Part shown: piece after piece, positions 54,090 through 63,824 of the stretch
Layout of the letters: every line of letters begins with the position of its first letter
How positions within the stretch are numbered: the stretch's first letter is position 1
Assembly (NCBI RefSeq): GCF_018613695.1
Contig: NZ_JAGGPR010000014.1
Span: 1-64,000 of the forward strand
Reading direction: 5' to 3'
DNA: 64,000 nucleotides
DNA from: Arthrobacter sp. ISL-95
GTDB lineage: Bacteria > Actinomycetota > Actinomycetes > Actinomycetales > Micrococcaceae
Made by a program: the position numbers and the translations under genes
The notes under the pieces: model-generated
Told to the model about the DNA's origin: nothing
What the model saw: only the letters and a program-made list of their open reading frames with translations
The model's database searches: none

Positions 54090-55668
54090 CGTCATCCTCG
54101 TGCTGCATCACCAACCCAGGCCCCCATTCTTTATGGATCACGGTGGACTGCAACGGGAACAAAGTCTCGGCAGCTAAGGGGCGCTGGCCGACGTCACCCG
54201 GCCCAGCGGCGTCGGGTGTTTTCGCGCAAGCATCGCAGTTGCCGCAGGGCCGCGGCAGGTCCTCCCCGAAGTAGCCCAGCAGGAACCGGCGACGGCAAGC
54301 GTCCGTCTCCGCGTACCCCCGCATCATGGTGAGCCGGGACTGGTCAACGCGTTGACGCGCCTCAGCCAACTGGAGGGCCCGATTTACCAGCCCGGTCAGC
54401 TTGGCTTTGGAGCTGAGCCGGGTGCCGCGCTTGCCGGTTTTCACGGCACCCGCTTCCTCCAGCTGGTTCACTAGTGCGGTGACACGGCGGGCAGGAAAGC
54501 CGGTGAGCTCCACCAGGGCCGTTTTCGGAGCAGGTGCGCCGGCGTTCTTGATGACCTTCAGCATGGCCATGAGCTCCTCCGCATCCGGAGCATGGGTGGC
54601 GAAGAACCTACGCAGCCCAAGGTCCTCGGCGCGGTAATGCAGTATGGCGGCAGCAGATTCACCGTCACGGCCCGCGCGGCCGATTTCCTGGTAGTAAGCG
54701 TCCAGGGACTCCGGAATATCTGCGTGCACCACAAACCGGACATTGGGTTTGTCGATCCCCATGCCAAAAGCTGTAGTGGCAACCACTACATCCAGCAGGT
54801 CGTCCAAGAATCGCTCATGGATGCTTTCCCGGTCAGCGTCCGCCCTGCCCGCGTGATAAGCCTCGGCGCGCAGACCGTGCTCTGTCAGGGCGGCCGCGTA
54901 CTTCTCGGTGTCCTTGCGGGTAGCGGCATACAGCAGGCCCATGCCCTCCGACGTGGCAAGCTCGACAACCTGCGCCACCACAGCTTTGCGCTTGCCTTTG
55001 TCCTCTTGGTGCCGGACAACATCGAGGCTAATGTTGGGGCGGTCGAAACCACGGACCAGAACCAACGGTTCCGTCATGCCCAGCCTCTTGACGATCTCCT
55101 CACGCACGGGTGGCGACGCAGTTGCGGTCAGTGCTATAACCGCCGGGTTGCCCAGGCGCTCGCGGACGCTGCCCAGTTCCAGGTAGTCCGGGCGGAAGTC
55201 GTGTCCCCAGGAGGATACGCAATGCGCCTCGTCCACTACGAACATTGTGATGTTCAGCTTGGCGATCCGCTCCACGGTTTCCTGCTTGGCCAATTGCTCA
55301 GGCGCGAGGAACAGGAAGATCGCTTTTCCGGTTTCCACTGCCTCCCAGGCTGCCTCCACCTCCGAAGCGCTGAGGGAAGAATTGATGACGACGGCGGTGC
55401 CCTCACCCAAGTCCTCAGTCAGCCCATCCATTTGGTCTTCTTGTAAGGCAATGAGAGGAGAAACGACGACGGCGGGCCGGCCCGTTGTGTTGTGAAGGTG
55501 AAGTGCTGCGACTTGATAGGTAGCGGATTTTCCGTACCCGGTGGGCATGACGGCGAGGACATCACGCCCCTCGACGAGGGCAGTCATACCTGCCAGTTGG
55601 CCGTCGCGCAGTTCAGGCAAGGAAAAGGAAGAGGCCGCCAGGGCGGTCAGGGCAAGGTCATCGGACAT
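54004..55668 (-). CDS. recQ: RecQ family ATP-dependent DNA helicase
   Basis: 554 residues. Helicase motifs: Walker A VMPTGYGKSATYQV, DEAH in FVVDEAHCVSSWGHDFRPDY, ALTATAS, and motif VI QEIGRAGRDGE. The zinc-binding cysteines are in ETDACRRRFLLGYFGE and CGNCDAC. No HRDC domain is evident. The C-terminal ~60 residues are a separate small beta domain. ATG at 55668. An upstream ATG at 55710 is less likely. Confidence 0.93.
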   Translation of the reverse strand: MSDDLALTALAASSFSLPELRDGQLAGMTALVEGRDVLAVMPTGYGKSATYQVAALHLHNTTGRPAVVVSPLIALQEDQMDGLTEDLGEGTAVVINSSLSASEVEAAWEAVETGKAIFLFLAPEQLAKQETVERIAKLNITMFVVDEAHCVSSWGHDFRPDYLELGSVRERLGNPAVIALTATASPPVREEIVKRLGMTEPLVLVRGFDRPNISLDVVRHQEDKGKRKAVVAQVVELATSEGMGLLYAATRKDTEKYAAALTEHGLRAEAYHAGRADADRESIHERFLDDLLDVVVATTAFGMGIDKPNVRFVVHADIPESLDAYYQEIGRAGRDGESAAAILHYRAEDLGLRRFFATHAPDAEELMAMLKVIKNAGAPAPKTALVELTGFPARRVTALVNQLEEAGAVKTGKRGTRLSSKAKLTGLVNRALQLAEARQRVDQSRLTMMRGYAETDACRRRFLLGYFGEDLPRPCGNCDACAKTPDAAGPGDVGQRPLAAETLFPLQSTVIHKEWGPGLVMQHEDDVMTVLFEQEGYKTLSRTAVVEHELLKPA

Positions 55669-55900
55669 TAAGATGTGGCTCCGCGTTGTGATTCCTGCGG
55701 CCACTTGCATCAGCCGAGGTGACCAGCCTAGCGCGGGCGAGGCCCCGCCGTCGTACGCCCTTTGTCAGGTTGTGGATAACCTCGGGTGATGACGTAACGC
55801 GGAGTTCGTCCACCCACGCCCGGGTTGTCAAAAATACTCCCCGACCCGAAAGGTAATCAGGCTACTTATCAACGAAGCCCAAAGTGCCTATGCTTATCAC

Positions 55901-56128
55901 ATGGAGCCCACTTCAGCCATCCTTCTAGTGCTAATCGGCGTGGTTGTCTGGCTCGCGGGCACCATCCTGCCACTGGCCTTACTCCCCTCCTCGCGTGCAG
56001 AAGAGGAGCGCAAGCCCAAGGCACGCCACCCCCGCCACCCAAGGGGTGAGCCGCGCGCCGTCCACCGGTTCCGGCCATCCTCATTGAGGGTCCATTCGGC
56101 GCACCGCACGCGGCCACACAGCGCTTAG
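55901..56128 (+). CDS. small membrane protein, possibly from a leaderless message
   Basis: 75 residues: one membrane helix (SAILLVLIGVVVWLAGTIL) and an Arg/His-rich tail. No ribosome site is seen, but TATGCT at 55889-55894 lies 6 bases before the ATG with a weak TTATCA 17 bases further up, so transcription could begin at the ATG. Unknown function. Confidence 0.5.
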   Translation: MEPTSAILLVLIGVVVWLAGTILPLALLPSSRAEEERKPKARHPRHPRGEPRAVHRFRPSSLRVHSAHRTRPHSA

Positions 56129-56143
56129 TACGGGGTTCGCCGC

Positions 56144-57703
56144 CTATAGAGGGTTGCCAAACTCGCGAATGCTGATCCGGGTGAAGTTTGCTGAACCACC
56201 ATCCGCATAGAGTGAAAGCCCGGTGTCGCCCTCCAGGAAATGGACCTGCTGTGAAATCACCGTGTGACCCGAATTAATAAACACCTCGACGCTCTGAGTG
56301 TCCACAAAGATGCGCAGGTGGACTGACCGCGCATTGGCATCGATAGGCGCAGCAGCCCGAGTGTACGGCACCAGAGAGTATCCACTCTGGTCCGACGGCG
56401 CGCGGTCGACGTACAACTCATCGCCATACTTGCCGATATTCGTGAGGCGGAAGCCATCCGGGGAGCGGCCAACAGATACCCCGACGTTCGTGGCGTTGGT
56501 CCATGAAATGTCGAGCTCAAGCTCGTAAGCACGGCCGCTCCATGGCAGTACCACGCTGCCGTTAACCGTGCGGTCGGGCAGGGTGGTAGTTGCTGTCGCA
56601 TAATCCCGCAATGCGCCAACCGGGGAGCTGATCAAGCTGTACCAACCTCCTGATTGACGTTCCAGCCGCAGTTCACGCGTTATGGAATTCTGCCCGTTAT
56701 ACCCGTCGGATACATCTGTCGGCACGTCGCGGGCAGCGTACTTCCAGTTGTTCATCCACGCGATAGCCAGGCGCTTCGTTTCGGGCGCATCAACCGACGG
56801 CCACGTCACGGCGGCATACCAGTCCCAGCCCCAGTCGAGCCACTGCGGAGTGAGGTCGTCGGCAATGAACGCCGTGCCGTTCCAGCTACCCGTCCAATAC
56901 GCAAAGGTCATGGGCAAATCGATACTGTAGGCGTCCATGCTCGCACCGAACACCCAATGCCGGATGCCGTCGTCGGCCGTCATTTCGAACAGATCCAGAC
57001 ACTCGATTCCGCCCAGGGCGTGGTTCGGGTAGTCGAAGTTCGATTTCCAGCTCCAATCCCGCAGGTTTGCCGAAGAGTAAAAGGCTGCGTAGCGCGCCCG
57101 TCCGATCACACACACCCACTCATTGCGTGCAGCATCCCAGTGGATCTTCGGGTCGCGGAACCACTCTGCGTTCTCAATCTCAGCTTGGGTGCTGGCAGTT
57201 CGTCCGTCGGTGTTGACGATCACCGGCTCCGGAAGCGCGGAGAACGTGTAGCCGCCATCGGTAGACCAATAGAGGTATTGCTCCTGGAACTTTCGAATGC
57301 CATCAGTTGGTTGCGTGGCAAGCGCGACTACCGCCCCCACACCGAACCCAGCGGTGTTGGCCGTGTCCACAACCGCTGATCCCGACCACACCGGGAAGTC
57401 GGGCTGCAGAGGCATCACCACACCATGGTGCGTGAAGGCCACTCCGTCACCTGTAGATGCGTGGTCCCACCCGCCCGGGCCGTTGTTCTGACCAGAGTGG
57501 AGGTAGTAGAGCTGATAGGCGCCGTTGGTATGGACGGGACGCTGCGGATCGCACAACCAGCCCGACGGCGGAGTCATGTGGTAGATGGCCCGAAGCGATG
57601 CCTGGGCATGCGCGGCTGCAGGTATGGCATTGCTCAGGAACAGCGAGATCGCGCCAACTCCTGCGCCTTGCAAGGCAGTGCGTCGAGAAATGTGATTCGT
57701 CAT
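56144..57703 (-). CDS. exported GH32 beta-fructosidase (levanase/inulinase type) with Tat signal
   Basis: 519 residues. Tat signal at the start (SRRTALQGAGVGAIS) and cleavage near AAAHAQA. GH32 catalytic triad: nucleophile Asp52 in GWLCDPQRP, the RDP motif at 183-185, and acid/base Glu234 in GGIECLDLF. A C-terminal beta-sandwich follows. It breaks down fructans or sucrose outside the cell. ATG at 57703 with GAGAGGA upstream. It is divergent from the cytoplasmic GH32 operon, and both share LacI-type operators. Confidence 0.9.
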   Translation of the reverse strand: MTNHISRRTALQGAGVGAISLFLSNAIPAAAHAQASLRAIYHMTPPSGWLCDPQRPVHTNGAYQLYYLHSGQNNGPGGWDHASTGDGVAFTHHGVVMPLQPDFPVWSGSAVVDTANTAGFGVGAVVALATQPTDGIRKFQEQYLYWSTDGGYTFSALPEPVIVNTDGRTASTQAEIENAEWFRDPKIHWDAARNEWVCVIGRARYAAFYSSANLRDWSWKSNFDYPNHALGGIECLDLFEMTADDGIRHWVFGASMDAYSIDLPMTFAYWTGSWNGTAFIADDLTPQWLDWGWDWYAAVTWPSVDAPETKRLAIAWMNNWKYAARDVPTDVSDGYNGQNSITRELRLERQSGGWYSLISSPVGALRDYATATTTLPDRTVNGSVVLPWSGRAYELELDISWTNATNVGVSVGRSPDGFRLTNIGKYGDELYVDRAPSDQSGYSLVPYTRAAAPIDANARSVHLRIFVDTQSVEVFINSGHTVISQQVHFLEGDTGLSLYADGGSANFTRISIREFGNPL

Positions 57704-57806
57704 TGATTCGTTCCTCTCAGCGTTTGGGGCAGCAGTGCGCCAAACGTCATCCAGCGGGTGGGAAGCCGAAGCTATGCAGGACACTAGCGGCAGTAGCCGA
57801 GACTGG

Positions 57807-57820
57807 TCAAGCGTTTTAGC
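57807..57820. promoter_or_regulatory. LacI-type operator O1
   Basis: TCAAGCGTTTTAGC, the reverse complement of O2. O1 and O2 form a large dyad with 15-base arms (57806-57820 and 57837-57851 region). Central CG is typical of LacI-family sites. Confidence 0.8.
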
Positions 57821-57837
57821 AAGGGAGAAAGAAATTT

Positions 57838-57851
57838 GCTAAAACGCTTGA
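57838..57851. promoter_or_regulatory. LacI-type operator O2
   Basis: GCTAAAACGCTTGA, matching the shared pattern GCTAAA-purine-CG-pyrimidine-TTGA. Lies 31 bases from O1, about three helical turns. Confidence 0.8.
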
Positions 57852-57884
57852 ACAGCATGGAAATTCACGCTAACTTACGAGTGA

Positions 57885-57898
57885 TCAAACGCTTTAGC
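57885..57898. promoter_or_regulatory. LacI-type operator O3
   Basis: TCAAACGCTTTAGC, one or two bases different from O1. Lies about 20 bases before the plus-strand GH32 start, where it would block that operon. Confidence 0.8.
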
Positions 57899-57917
57899 AG
57901 AATGGACATCAGCGCAG

Positions 57918-59354
57918 ATGAAACGCTCAGTCTTCTTCCAACCAGCCGACGGCTGGGTTGGAGACCTCATCCCCTTCGAAAAGGACGGGGAGTTCTGGCT
58001 CTTCTACCTTCACGAAGACCGCTCAGACCCAAAACCGGGTACCTCATGGAATCTGGTCACCACCAAAGACCTCACCCAGTTTGAGGACCACGGCGTATCG
58101 CTGCACCACGGCAGCGAAACGGATCTGGACTTCAACGCCTACACAGGCAGCATCGTCACGGACGGGTCCGGCGTCCATCACCTGTTCTACACCGGACAGA
58201 ACCCCCGCAATCTAGGTCCTGATGGGGCGCCCCTGCAGTTGGTCATGCATGCCACGAGTACTGACGGAATGCGGACCTGGCTCAAGCACCCCGAGCACAC
58301 CTTCGGCGCCCCAGCCGGCTATGAGTCCGGTGATTGGCGCGATCCCTTTGTGTTCTGGGATGACAGCAAGAACCTGTGGAGGATGCTTCTCGCGGCAAGG
58401 CACTCAACCGGGCCCGAACGCCGCCGCGGCGTCATCGCACAGTGCGTATCCCCGGACCTGATGACGTGGCAGCACACCGAACCGTTCTGGGACCCGCGCC
58501 GCTACATCACGCACGAATGCCCGGACGTCTTTGCCTGGGGTGACTGGTGGTACATGGTGTACTCCGAGTTCTCGGAAACGTTCACCACCCGCTACCGGAT
58601 GGCCAAGAGCCCCGACGGCCCGTGGATGGTGCCCGCTTTGGACAGCATCGACGGCCGCGCCTTCTACGCCTCAAAGACGGCAGAACGCGACGGGCGGCGC
58701 TTCTTCTTCGGATGGATTGCCAGCAAAGAAGGCAACACCGATCACGGGCCATGGCAGTGGGCAGGAACCATGTCCGTGCTGGAAGCCCTCCAAAACCCTG
58801 ACGGGACCTTGGGATTTTCGTTCGCGGATGAACTCGTGGAGAGCTTCTGGGAAGACGTCCCGGTTTCCCTGACCGGCGCGTTGCCGGCGCGGCTCGAGGT
58901 GCCGGACGGGTACGCGGCCGTGGTGTCCGACGAGGAATTACCGCAGCAGTTTTACGCCAAAGCGGTACTGGATATCACTCCCAATACAACCGAGTGCGGT
59001 TTGCTGCTCCGCTCGAGCCACGACGGCGACCATTCCTACGTCCTGCGTCTGGAGCCCAAGCGTGGCCGGCTCGTTTTCGACCGCTGGCCGCGCGCCATTA
59101 CCGGCGATGCGCAGTGGCACGTCTCCGGGGACGTCCCTTTCGACGTCGAACTTGAGCGGCCCTGTGAGCTCACCCCTGGCGAGCACACCCTTGAGGTCAT
59201 CGTCGACGGCGACACTTGCGTCGCCGTCGTCGACCGTCAAGTGGCGCTCAGCGCCAGGATCTACGACCTAACTACCGGCCGGATCGGCGTCTTCGCCGGA
59301 GAAGGAACCGTGACCCTTACCGAACTTGAGATACGCCAGCGTACCGACAACTGA
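57918..59354 (+). CDS. cytoplasmic GH32 family beta-fructosidase
   Basis: 478 residues, no signal peptide. Catalytic Asp16 in WVGDLIPFEKDGEFWLFY (the usual NDPNG box is altered), RDP at 141-143 (GDWRDPFVFW), acid/base Glu200 in THECPDVF, and a C-terminal beta-sandwich. Probably hydrolyses imported fructo-oligosaccharides or sucrose. First gene of the transport operon. ATG at 57918 (57902 also open in another frame). The substrate is inferred from family and context. Confidence 0.85.
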   Translation: MKRSVFFQPADGWVGDLIPFEKDGEFWLFYLHEDRSDPKPGTSWNLVTTKDLTQFEDHGVSLHHGSETDLDFNAYTGSIVTDGSGVHHLFYTGQNPRNLGPDGAPLQLVMHATSTDGMRTWLKHPEHTFGAPAGYESGDWRDPFVFWDDSKNLWRMLLAARHSTGPERRRGVIAQCVSPDLMTWQHTEPFWDPRRYITHECPDVFAWGDWWYMVYSEFSETFTTRYRMAKSPDGPWMVPALDSIDGRAFYASKTAERDGRRFFFGWIASKEGNTDHGPWQWAGTMSVLEALQNPDGTLGFSFADELVESFWEDVPVSLTGALPARLEVPDGYAAVVSDEELPQQFYAKAVLDITPNTTECGLLLRSSHDGDHSYVLRLEPKRGRLVFDRWPRAITGDAQWHVSGDVPFDVELERPCELTPGEHTLEVIVDGDTCVAVVDRQVALSARIYDLTTGRIGVFAGEGTVTLTELEIRQRTDN

Positions 59355-59400
59355 ATACCCCTCACCCCAACCTCTGTTCCAATCAAGGGAGATTGCCGCA

Positions 59401-60738
59401 ATGAAGAAACTATTCCGTGCTGCCGCCGTCGCAGCCGCCGCCGCTTTGGCTTTGACAGCTTGTGGCGGCGGAGGTGCCGCCACTGACCCCTCCAATGTCA
59501 GCCCCACCGGGGAGATCAAACCCCGCGAAATATCCTGGCTGCTCTCCAGGCCCGCCGACGGAGCTGTCATCAACATCATGAAAAAGCTCGCGGACGACTA
59601 CGCCACGGACCACCCGGGCTTCGCACTGAACCTCATCACCACCCCGGACCGGCCCTCCTACATTCAAAAACTTGAAACCCTGGCCGCGGCCAACAAGCTG
59701 CCGGAATTGTTCGACACTGATGCCACCCCCTTCGCTCAGGAACTTGCCAAGCAAGGAAAAATGGTGGAAGCCGACAAGCTCCTGAAATCACTGGACGTCT
59801 ATGACGACTACCGCCCCGGCGCACTGGACTACCAGCGTTTCGACGACGGCTCCCTGTACATGATTCCGTTCCAGTTCGAGCTCGAATTCATCTGGTACAA
59901 CAAGGCATTGTTTGAAAAGGCAGGCGTTTCCGTGCCGAAGTCACTCGATGACATTCCCGCCATGTGCACTGCTCTGCGGAATGCAGGGATCACACCTATC
60001 GCCATTGACGGTCAGGACCAGTGGCCGCTGGAACGCTATGTTGCGTACCAGCCGTTCCGTGAAGCGGGACCGGACTTCGTCCAGAAGCTGAAGAAGGGCG
60101 AGGCATCTTTTACTGACGACGCCGGACAGAAGACGGTGAAGTGGATGGCTGACCTAGGGAAGGCGAAGTGCTTCCAGGATGGATTCTCCGCGCAGGGTTA
60201 CTCGGATGCGCAGAACCAGTTCACCTCGGGACAAGCTGCCATGTACAACATCGGCACCTGGGAACTCCCGAGCCTCGCCACGGACAAGCTCAACTCCGAG
60301 GTCCGGAACGACACCGATTTCTTCACGTTGCCCACCACCGAAGGCTCGGTGACCTCCGCCAACGAGTTCGTCTCCCCCTCCGGCATTGGCATGGCAGTGA
60401 ACTCCAAGACCTACGATCCGCTGGTGAGCGACTTCCTGAAGTTCGCCTTGAACAAGTACCCGGCTGAGTATGCCGCCACCGGCGCCCTCTCCCCCACCAC
60501 CAACGTGCAAACTGCCATTCCCGGGAACGCGACTCCGCTGTACAAGAAAGCGCTCGAAACGGCCAACACCCTTGGGGACAAGCAAGCCATGCCGTGGGAT
60601 ACCCAGCTTGACCCCACCACCAACGGCCGGCTGCAGCAGGAACTCGTTCTCCTGGTCCAGGGCAACATCACGCCCGAACAGTTCACCAAGACCATGGACG
60701 ACGCCATCAAGCAGAACGCCCCCAAGTTCTTCAAGTAA
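59401..60738 (+). CDS. ABC transporter sugar-binding lipoprotein
   Basis: 445 residues. Lipoprotein signal peptide ends ALALTACGGGG, with the lipid-carrying Cys at about residue 21. The mature part has the CUT1 solute-binding fold (LADDYATDHPGFALNL, then GQAAMYNIGTWELP). It captures an oligosaccharide, probably fructan-derived. ATG at 59401 with AAGGGAG upstream. It lies 46 bases after the GH32 gene. Confidence 0.92.
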   Translation: MKKLFRAAAVAAAAALALTACGGGGAATDPSNVSPTGEIKPREISWLLSRPADGAVINIMKKLADDYATDHPGFALNLITTPDRPSYIQKLETLAAANKLPELFDTDATPFAQELAKQGKMVEADKLLKSLDVYDDYRPGALDYQRFDDGSLYMIPFQFELEFIWYNKALFEKAGVSVPKSLDDIPAMCTALRNAGITPIAIDGQDQWPLERYVAYQPFREAGPDFVQKLKKGEASFTDDAGQKTVKWMADLGKAKCFQDGFSAQGYSDAQNQFTSGQAAMYNIGTWELPSLATDKLNSEVRNDTDFFTLPTTEGSVTSANEFVSPSGIGMAVNSKTYDPLVSDFLKFALNKYPAEYAATGALSPTTNVQTAIPGNATPLYKKALETANTLGDKQAMPWDTQLDPTTNGRLQQELVLLVQGNITPEQFTKTMDDAIKQNAPKFFK

Positions 60739-60784
60739 ACCGAAGCAGCGGGGGCTCCCAAGGCCCCCGCCCGAAAGGCCCACC

Positions 60785-61666
60785 ATGCTACCCAACAGGT
60801 CAAGGACCTCCGTCCTGGTCTTCCTGCTTCCACCCCTGCTGCTGTACTGCGCAGCCGTACTCTTCCCTATTCTTCAGTCCCTGTTCCTGAGCTTCTTCTC
60901 CTGGAACGGGATCAGCGAAATGGAGTTCGTTGGGCTCGCCAACTACGTCCGGATGCTCACCGCGGACGATATCTTCTGGAGATCCTTTTTCAACGCACTC
61001 CTCTACCTGGCCATCTGCCTGGTGCTGCAACTCGGCGGAGCACTGGTTGTAGCCAGCCTGCTCACGTCCCTGCGTCGGGGCCGGGAACTCATCAAAACCC
61101 TGTACTTGCTGCCAGCGGTGATCTCCACCGTCGCCATTGCCTTCCTCTTTATCCGTATCTACTCCATCGACCCGGTTGGCCTGTTGAATCAGCTGCTGCA
61201 TTGGGTGGGTTTGGGATCCCTTGAGCGGGCTTGGCTCTCCGACGTGAACACCGTGCTGGCAGCCGTATCCGCCCCTGAAGGCTGGCGGTTCACCGGGCTT
61301 TACATGCTCATCATCTACGCTGCTCTGATCGCCGTGCCCAAGGAACTGGAAGAAGCCGCAGTCCTGGACGGCGCCTCGAAGTGGACACTCTTCACCAAGA
61401 TCCGGTTCCCCTATATACGTCCCGTATGGATCACCACCACCATCATGGCCACCACCTACGGCCTGCGCGGTTTCGATATCCCGTACCTCATGACCAATGG
61501 TGGCCCCGGGCAGTCCTCCGAGCTGCTCACCACCTATATGTACAAGACAGCCTTCACCAGCACGGACTTCGGCTACGCAAGTACCATCTCCGTCTTCATC
61601 GTGATCGAGTGCCTCGTCGCCGTCGGCCTCATCTTGTTCATGCTCAAGCGGAAGGCAGATTCATGA
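60785..61666 (+). CDS. ABC sugar permease 1 (MalF/UgpA type)
   Basis: 293 residues with six membrane helices. The EAA loop reads PKELEEAAVLDGASKWTLF. Forms the channel together with permease 2. Starts 46 bases after the binding protein with CGAAAGG upstream. Its stop overlaps the permease 2 start (ATGA). Confidence 0.92.
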   Translation: MLPNRSRTSVLVFLLPPLLLYCAAVLFPILQSLFLSFFSWNGISEMEFVGLANYVRMLTADDIFWRSFFNALLYLAICLVLQLGGALVVASLLTSLRRGRELIKTLYLLPAVISTVAIAFLFIRIYSIDPVGLLNQLLHWVGLGSLERAWLSDVNTVLAAVSAPEGWRFTGLYMLIIYAALIAVPKELEEAAVLDGASKWTLFTKIRFPYIRPVWITTTIMATTYGLRGFDIPYLMTNGGPGQSSELLTTYMYKTAFTSTDFGYASTISVFIVIECLVAVGLILFMLKRKADS

Positions 61667-62565
61667 TCACCCAGACAGCCCCGATTACCCCGCGCGCGTC
61701 GGCTCCGTCCTCGCCGGTTCATCAACGACGACGCCGCAAGCCGAGCCTGCACCGGACACTCTCGCGGGTCTTGATCATGCTCATCGTGATCGTCCAGGTC
61801 TACCCGCTCGCCTGGCTGTTCCTTACCAGCCTGCGGACAGAACACGACTTCGCAACCGGTGATCCGTTCGCACTTCCGAGTTCGTTAACATGGGAAAACT
61901 ACGCAAGGGCCTTCGAAACGGGCGACTTGGGCCGGAACATCCTGAACAGTTTCATTGTCACCATGGGCGCCAACATCCTCATTGTGCTGTTCGGCATGAT
62001 GGCCGCCTACGCCATCCAGGTCCTCGGTTTCCGCCTGAGCCGTTTCGTCCGTGCCCTGTTCCTGATTGGAATCATTGTTCCGGTTCAGATCGCATTGGTC
62101 CCGCTGTTCATCGACTACTCCGCAGTCAACCTGCTGGACACCTACCAGTCGATGATTATCCCTTTGGCCGGTTTCGCCCTGCCGATGTCCATCTACCTTT
62201 TTTCGTCCTTCTTCGAATACATTCCGCGCGAAACCTACGAGGCAGCATCACTGGATGGGGCTGGCCCGTACAGGATTTTTGGACTGATCACCCTGCCGCT
62301 GTCACTCAACACCGTGGTCACTGTTGTCCTGGTGAACAGCATCTTCATTTGGAACGACTTCATCTTCGCCAACAGCTTTGTCCTGTCCGAGGACCTGAAG
62401 ACCATTCCACTAGGCCTACAAAATTACATCGGCGCCATGGGCAAGGTGGATTGGACGGCCACTTTTGCTGCGGTGTGCGTAACCATAACTCCCTTGCTCC
62501 TGGTCTTCCTCGTCCTGAACAAGGCCATGATTCAAGGCTTGGAAAGCGGGGCGACGAAGGGATGA
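61663..62565 (+). CDS. ABC sugar permease 2 (MalG/UgpE type)
   Basis: 300 residues. A basic N-terminus is followed by six helices. The EAA loop reads PRETYEAASLDGAGPYRIF. The ATG at 61663 overlaps the preceding stop. No ATP-binding subunit gene follows, so a shared MsiK-type ATPase elsewhere probably powers the transporter. Confidence 0.92.
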   Translation: MITQTAPITPRASAPSSPVHQRRRRKPSLHRTLSRVLIMLIVIVQVYPLAWLFLTSLRTEHDFATGDPFALPSSLTWENYARAFETGDLGRNILNSFIVTMGANILIVLFGMMAAYAIQVLGFRLSRFVRALFLIGIIVPVQIALVPLFIDYSAVNLLDTYQSMIIPLAGFALPMSIYLFSSFFEYIPRETYEAASLDGAGPYRIFGLITLPLSLNTVVTVVLVNSIFIWNDFIFANSFVLSEDLKTIPLGLQNYIGAMGKVDWTATFAAVCVTITPLLLVFLVLNKAMIQGLESGATKG

Positions 62566-62603
62566 CCACTACGGCAGACGGATATACTCCAGACGGAGGA
62601 CAG

Positions 62604-63683
62604 ATGATTTCGCAGGAGAAAAATTCAGGCAACGCGGCCAGCCCCATAGTTCATGCCAAAGCAGACCGCGCCAATCCGGTGACCCTCCGCGAAGTCGCTG
62701 AACTAGCCGGTGTTTCCACTGCCACGGTCTCGTTGGTCATCAACAAAAAGAAGAACGCACGCATCGCGGATGAGACACGTCAACGGGTCACGGAGGCGAT
62801 CGCCCAGCTGGGCTACCGCCCAAATGCCATGGCCAAAACGTTGGTCAGCGGAACCTCAAAGTTCATTGGGTTGGTCGCCGACGGCGTAGCCACCACGCCC
62901 TTCGCCGGCCAGATCATCCATGGGGCTCAGGACGAAGCCTGGAAACATGGTTACGCGCTCCTGATCGCCAACACCGAAGGCAACCAGGACCTCGAAAAAG
63001 ACGCAATCGCCATGATGCTGGAATACAAGGTCCGCGGCATCCTGTACTCAACGTGGTTCCACCGCCCCACTGATATTCCGGAAACCCTTCGCGAGGCGGA
63101 TTTTGTCCTGGTCAACTGTTTCTCCCCAGAAGCCGGTACGGCCCGCGCCGTAGTACCCGATGAGGCACAGGGAGGACAGTCCGCCACCGAGATTCTGCTC
63201 CGAGGCGGCCACCGACGAATCGCCTTCATCAACACCACCACTCCCGCTCCCGCCCGGGACGGACGACTCCAGGGCTACAGGAACGCACTGGAGGCCGCCG
63301 GAATCCCCTTCGACGCCGATTTGGTTTTGGAAGCCTACCCAGATCAGGAGGGTGGCTTCGGCGCCACCGATGAACTGCTCAAACGCAATGTCAGCGCCGT
63401 TTATTGCTACAACGACCGCATGGCAATGGGCCTCTACGACGGCCTGCGGGAAAACGGCCTCTCCATTCCGGATGACATTGCCGTGGTGGGTTTCGACAAC
63501 CAGGAGGTCATCGCAGCGCACTTGCGTCCGCCCCTATCAACCGTGTCACTGCCCCATTACGAACTAGGTGCGGCGGGCGTTCGAATGCTGCTGGGCCTTG
63601 ACGCTGCGCCGCTCGAGTCCGCAGTAAAGATCGCCTGCCCGGCAGTTGAGCGTGCTTCCGTTGCTGTGCACACTGCTGCCTAG
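62604..63683 (+). CDS. LacI family regulator of the fructan locus
   Basis: 359 residues. N-terminal helix-turn-helix and hinge helix: VTLREVAELAGVSTATVSLV, then YRPNAMAKTL. The C-terminal sugar-binding domain has VAVVGFDNQEVIAAHL-like ends (FDNQEV). The ATG at 62604 has GGAGG 5 bases upstream. An ATG at 62562 overlapping the permease stop would add 14 residues. Likely binds O1-O3 and releases on sugar binding. Confidence 0.92.
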   Translation: MISQEKNSGNAASPIVHAKADRANPVTLREVAELAGVSTATVSLVINKKKNARIADETRQRVTEAIAQLGYRPNAMAKTLVSGTSKFIGLVADGVATTPFAGQIIHGAQDEAWKHGYALLIANTEGNQDLEKDAIAMMLEYKVRGILYSTWFHRPTDIPETLREADFVLVNCFSPEAGTARAVVPDEAQGGQSATEILLRGGHRRIAFINTTTPAPARDGRLQGYRNALEAAGIPFDADLVLEAYPDQEGGFGATDELLKRNVSAVYCYNDRMAMGLYDGLRENGLSIPDDIAVVGFDNQEVIAAHLRPPLSTVSLPHYELGAAGVRMLLGLDAAPLESAVKIACPAVERASVAVHTAA

Positions 63684-63738
63684 AAACCTCTTGACGTTGC
63701 TTGTTGCTCGACGGCGCCAAGGGGAATAGCGTTGAGGT

Positions 63739-63771
63739 GGAAGCCCAGTGGTCCCCCATCACTGGGCTTCC
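63739..63771 (+). terminator. terminator after the LacI gene
   Basis: Perfect 12-base stem GGAAGCCCAGTG and CACTGGGCTTCC with a 9-base loop, about 55 bases after the stop. A T-run follows at 63790-63796. Confidence 0.8.
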
Positions 63772-63824
63772 CTTTGCCACCGTCAGGTCTTTTTTTGAAG
63801 CGTCCGTCATGAAGGGAGATCGAA

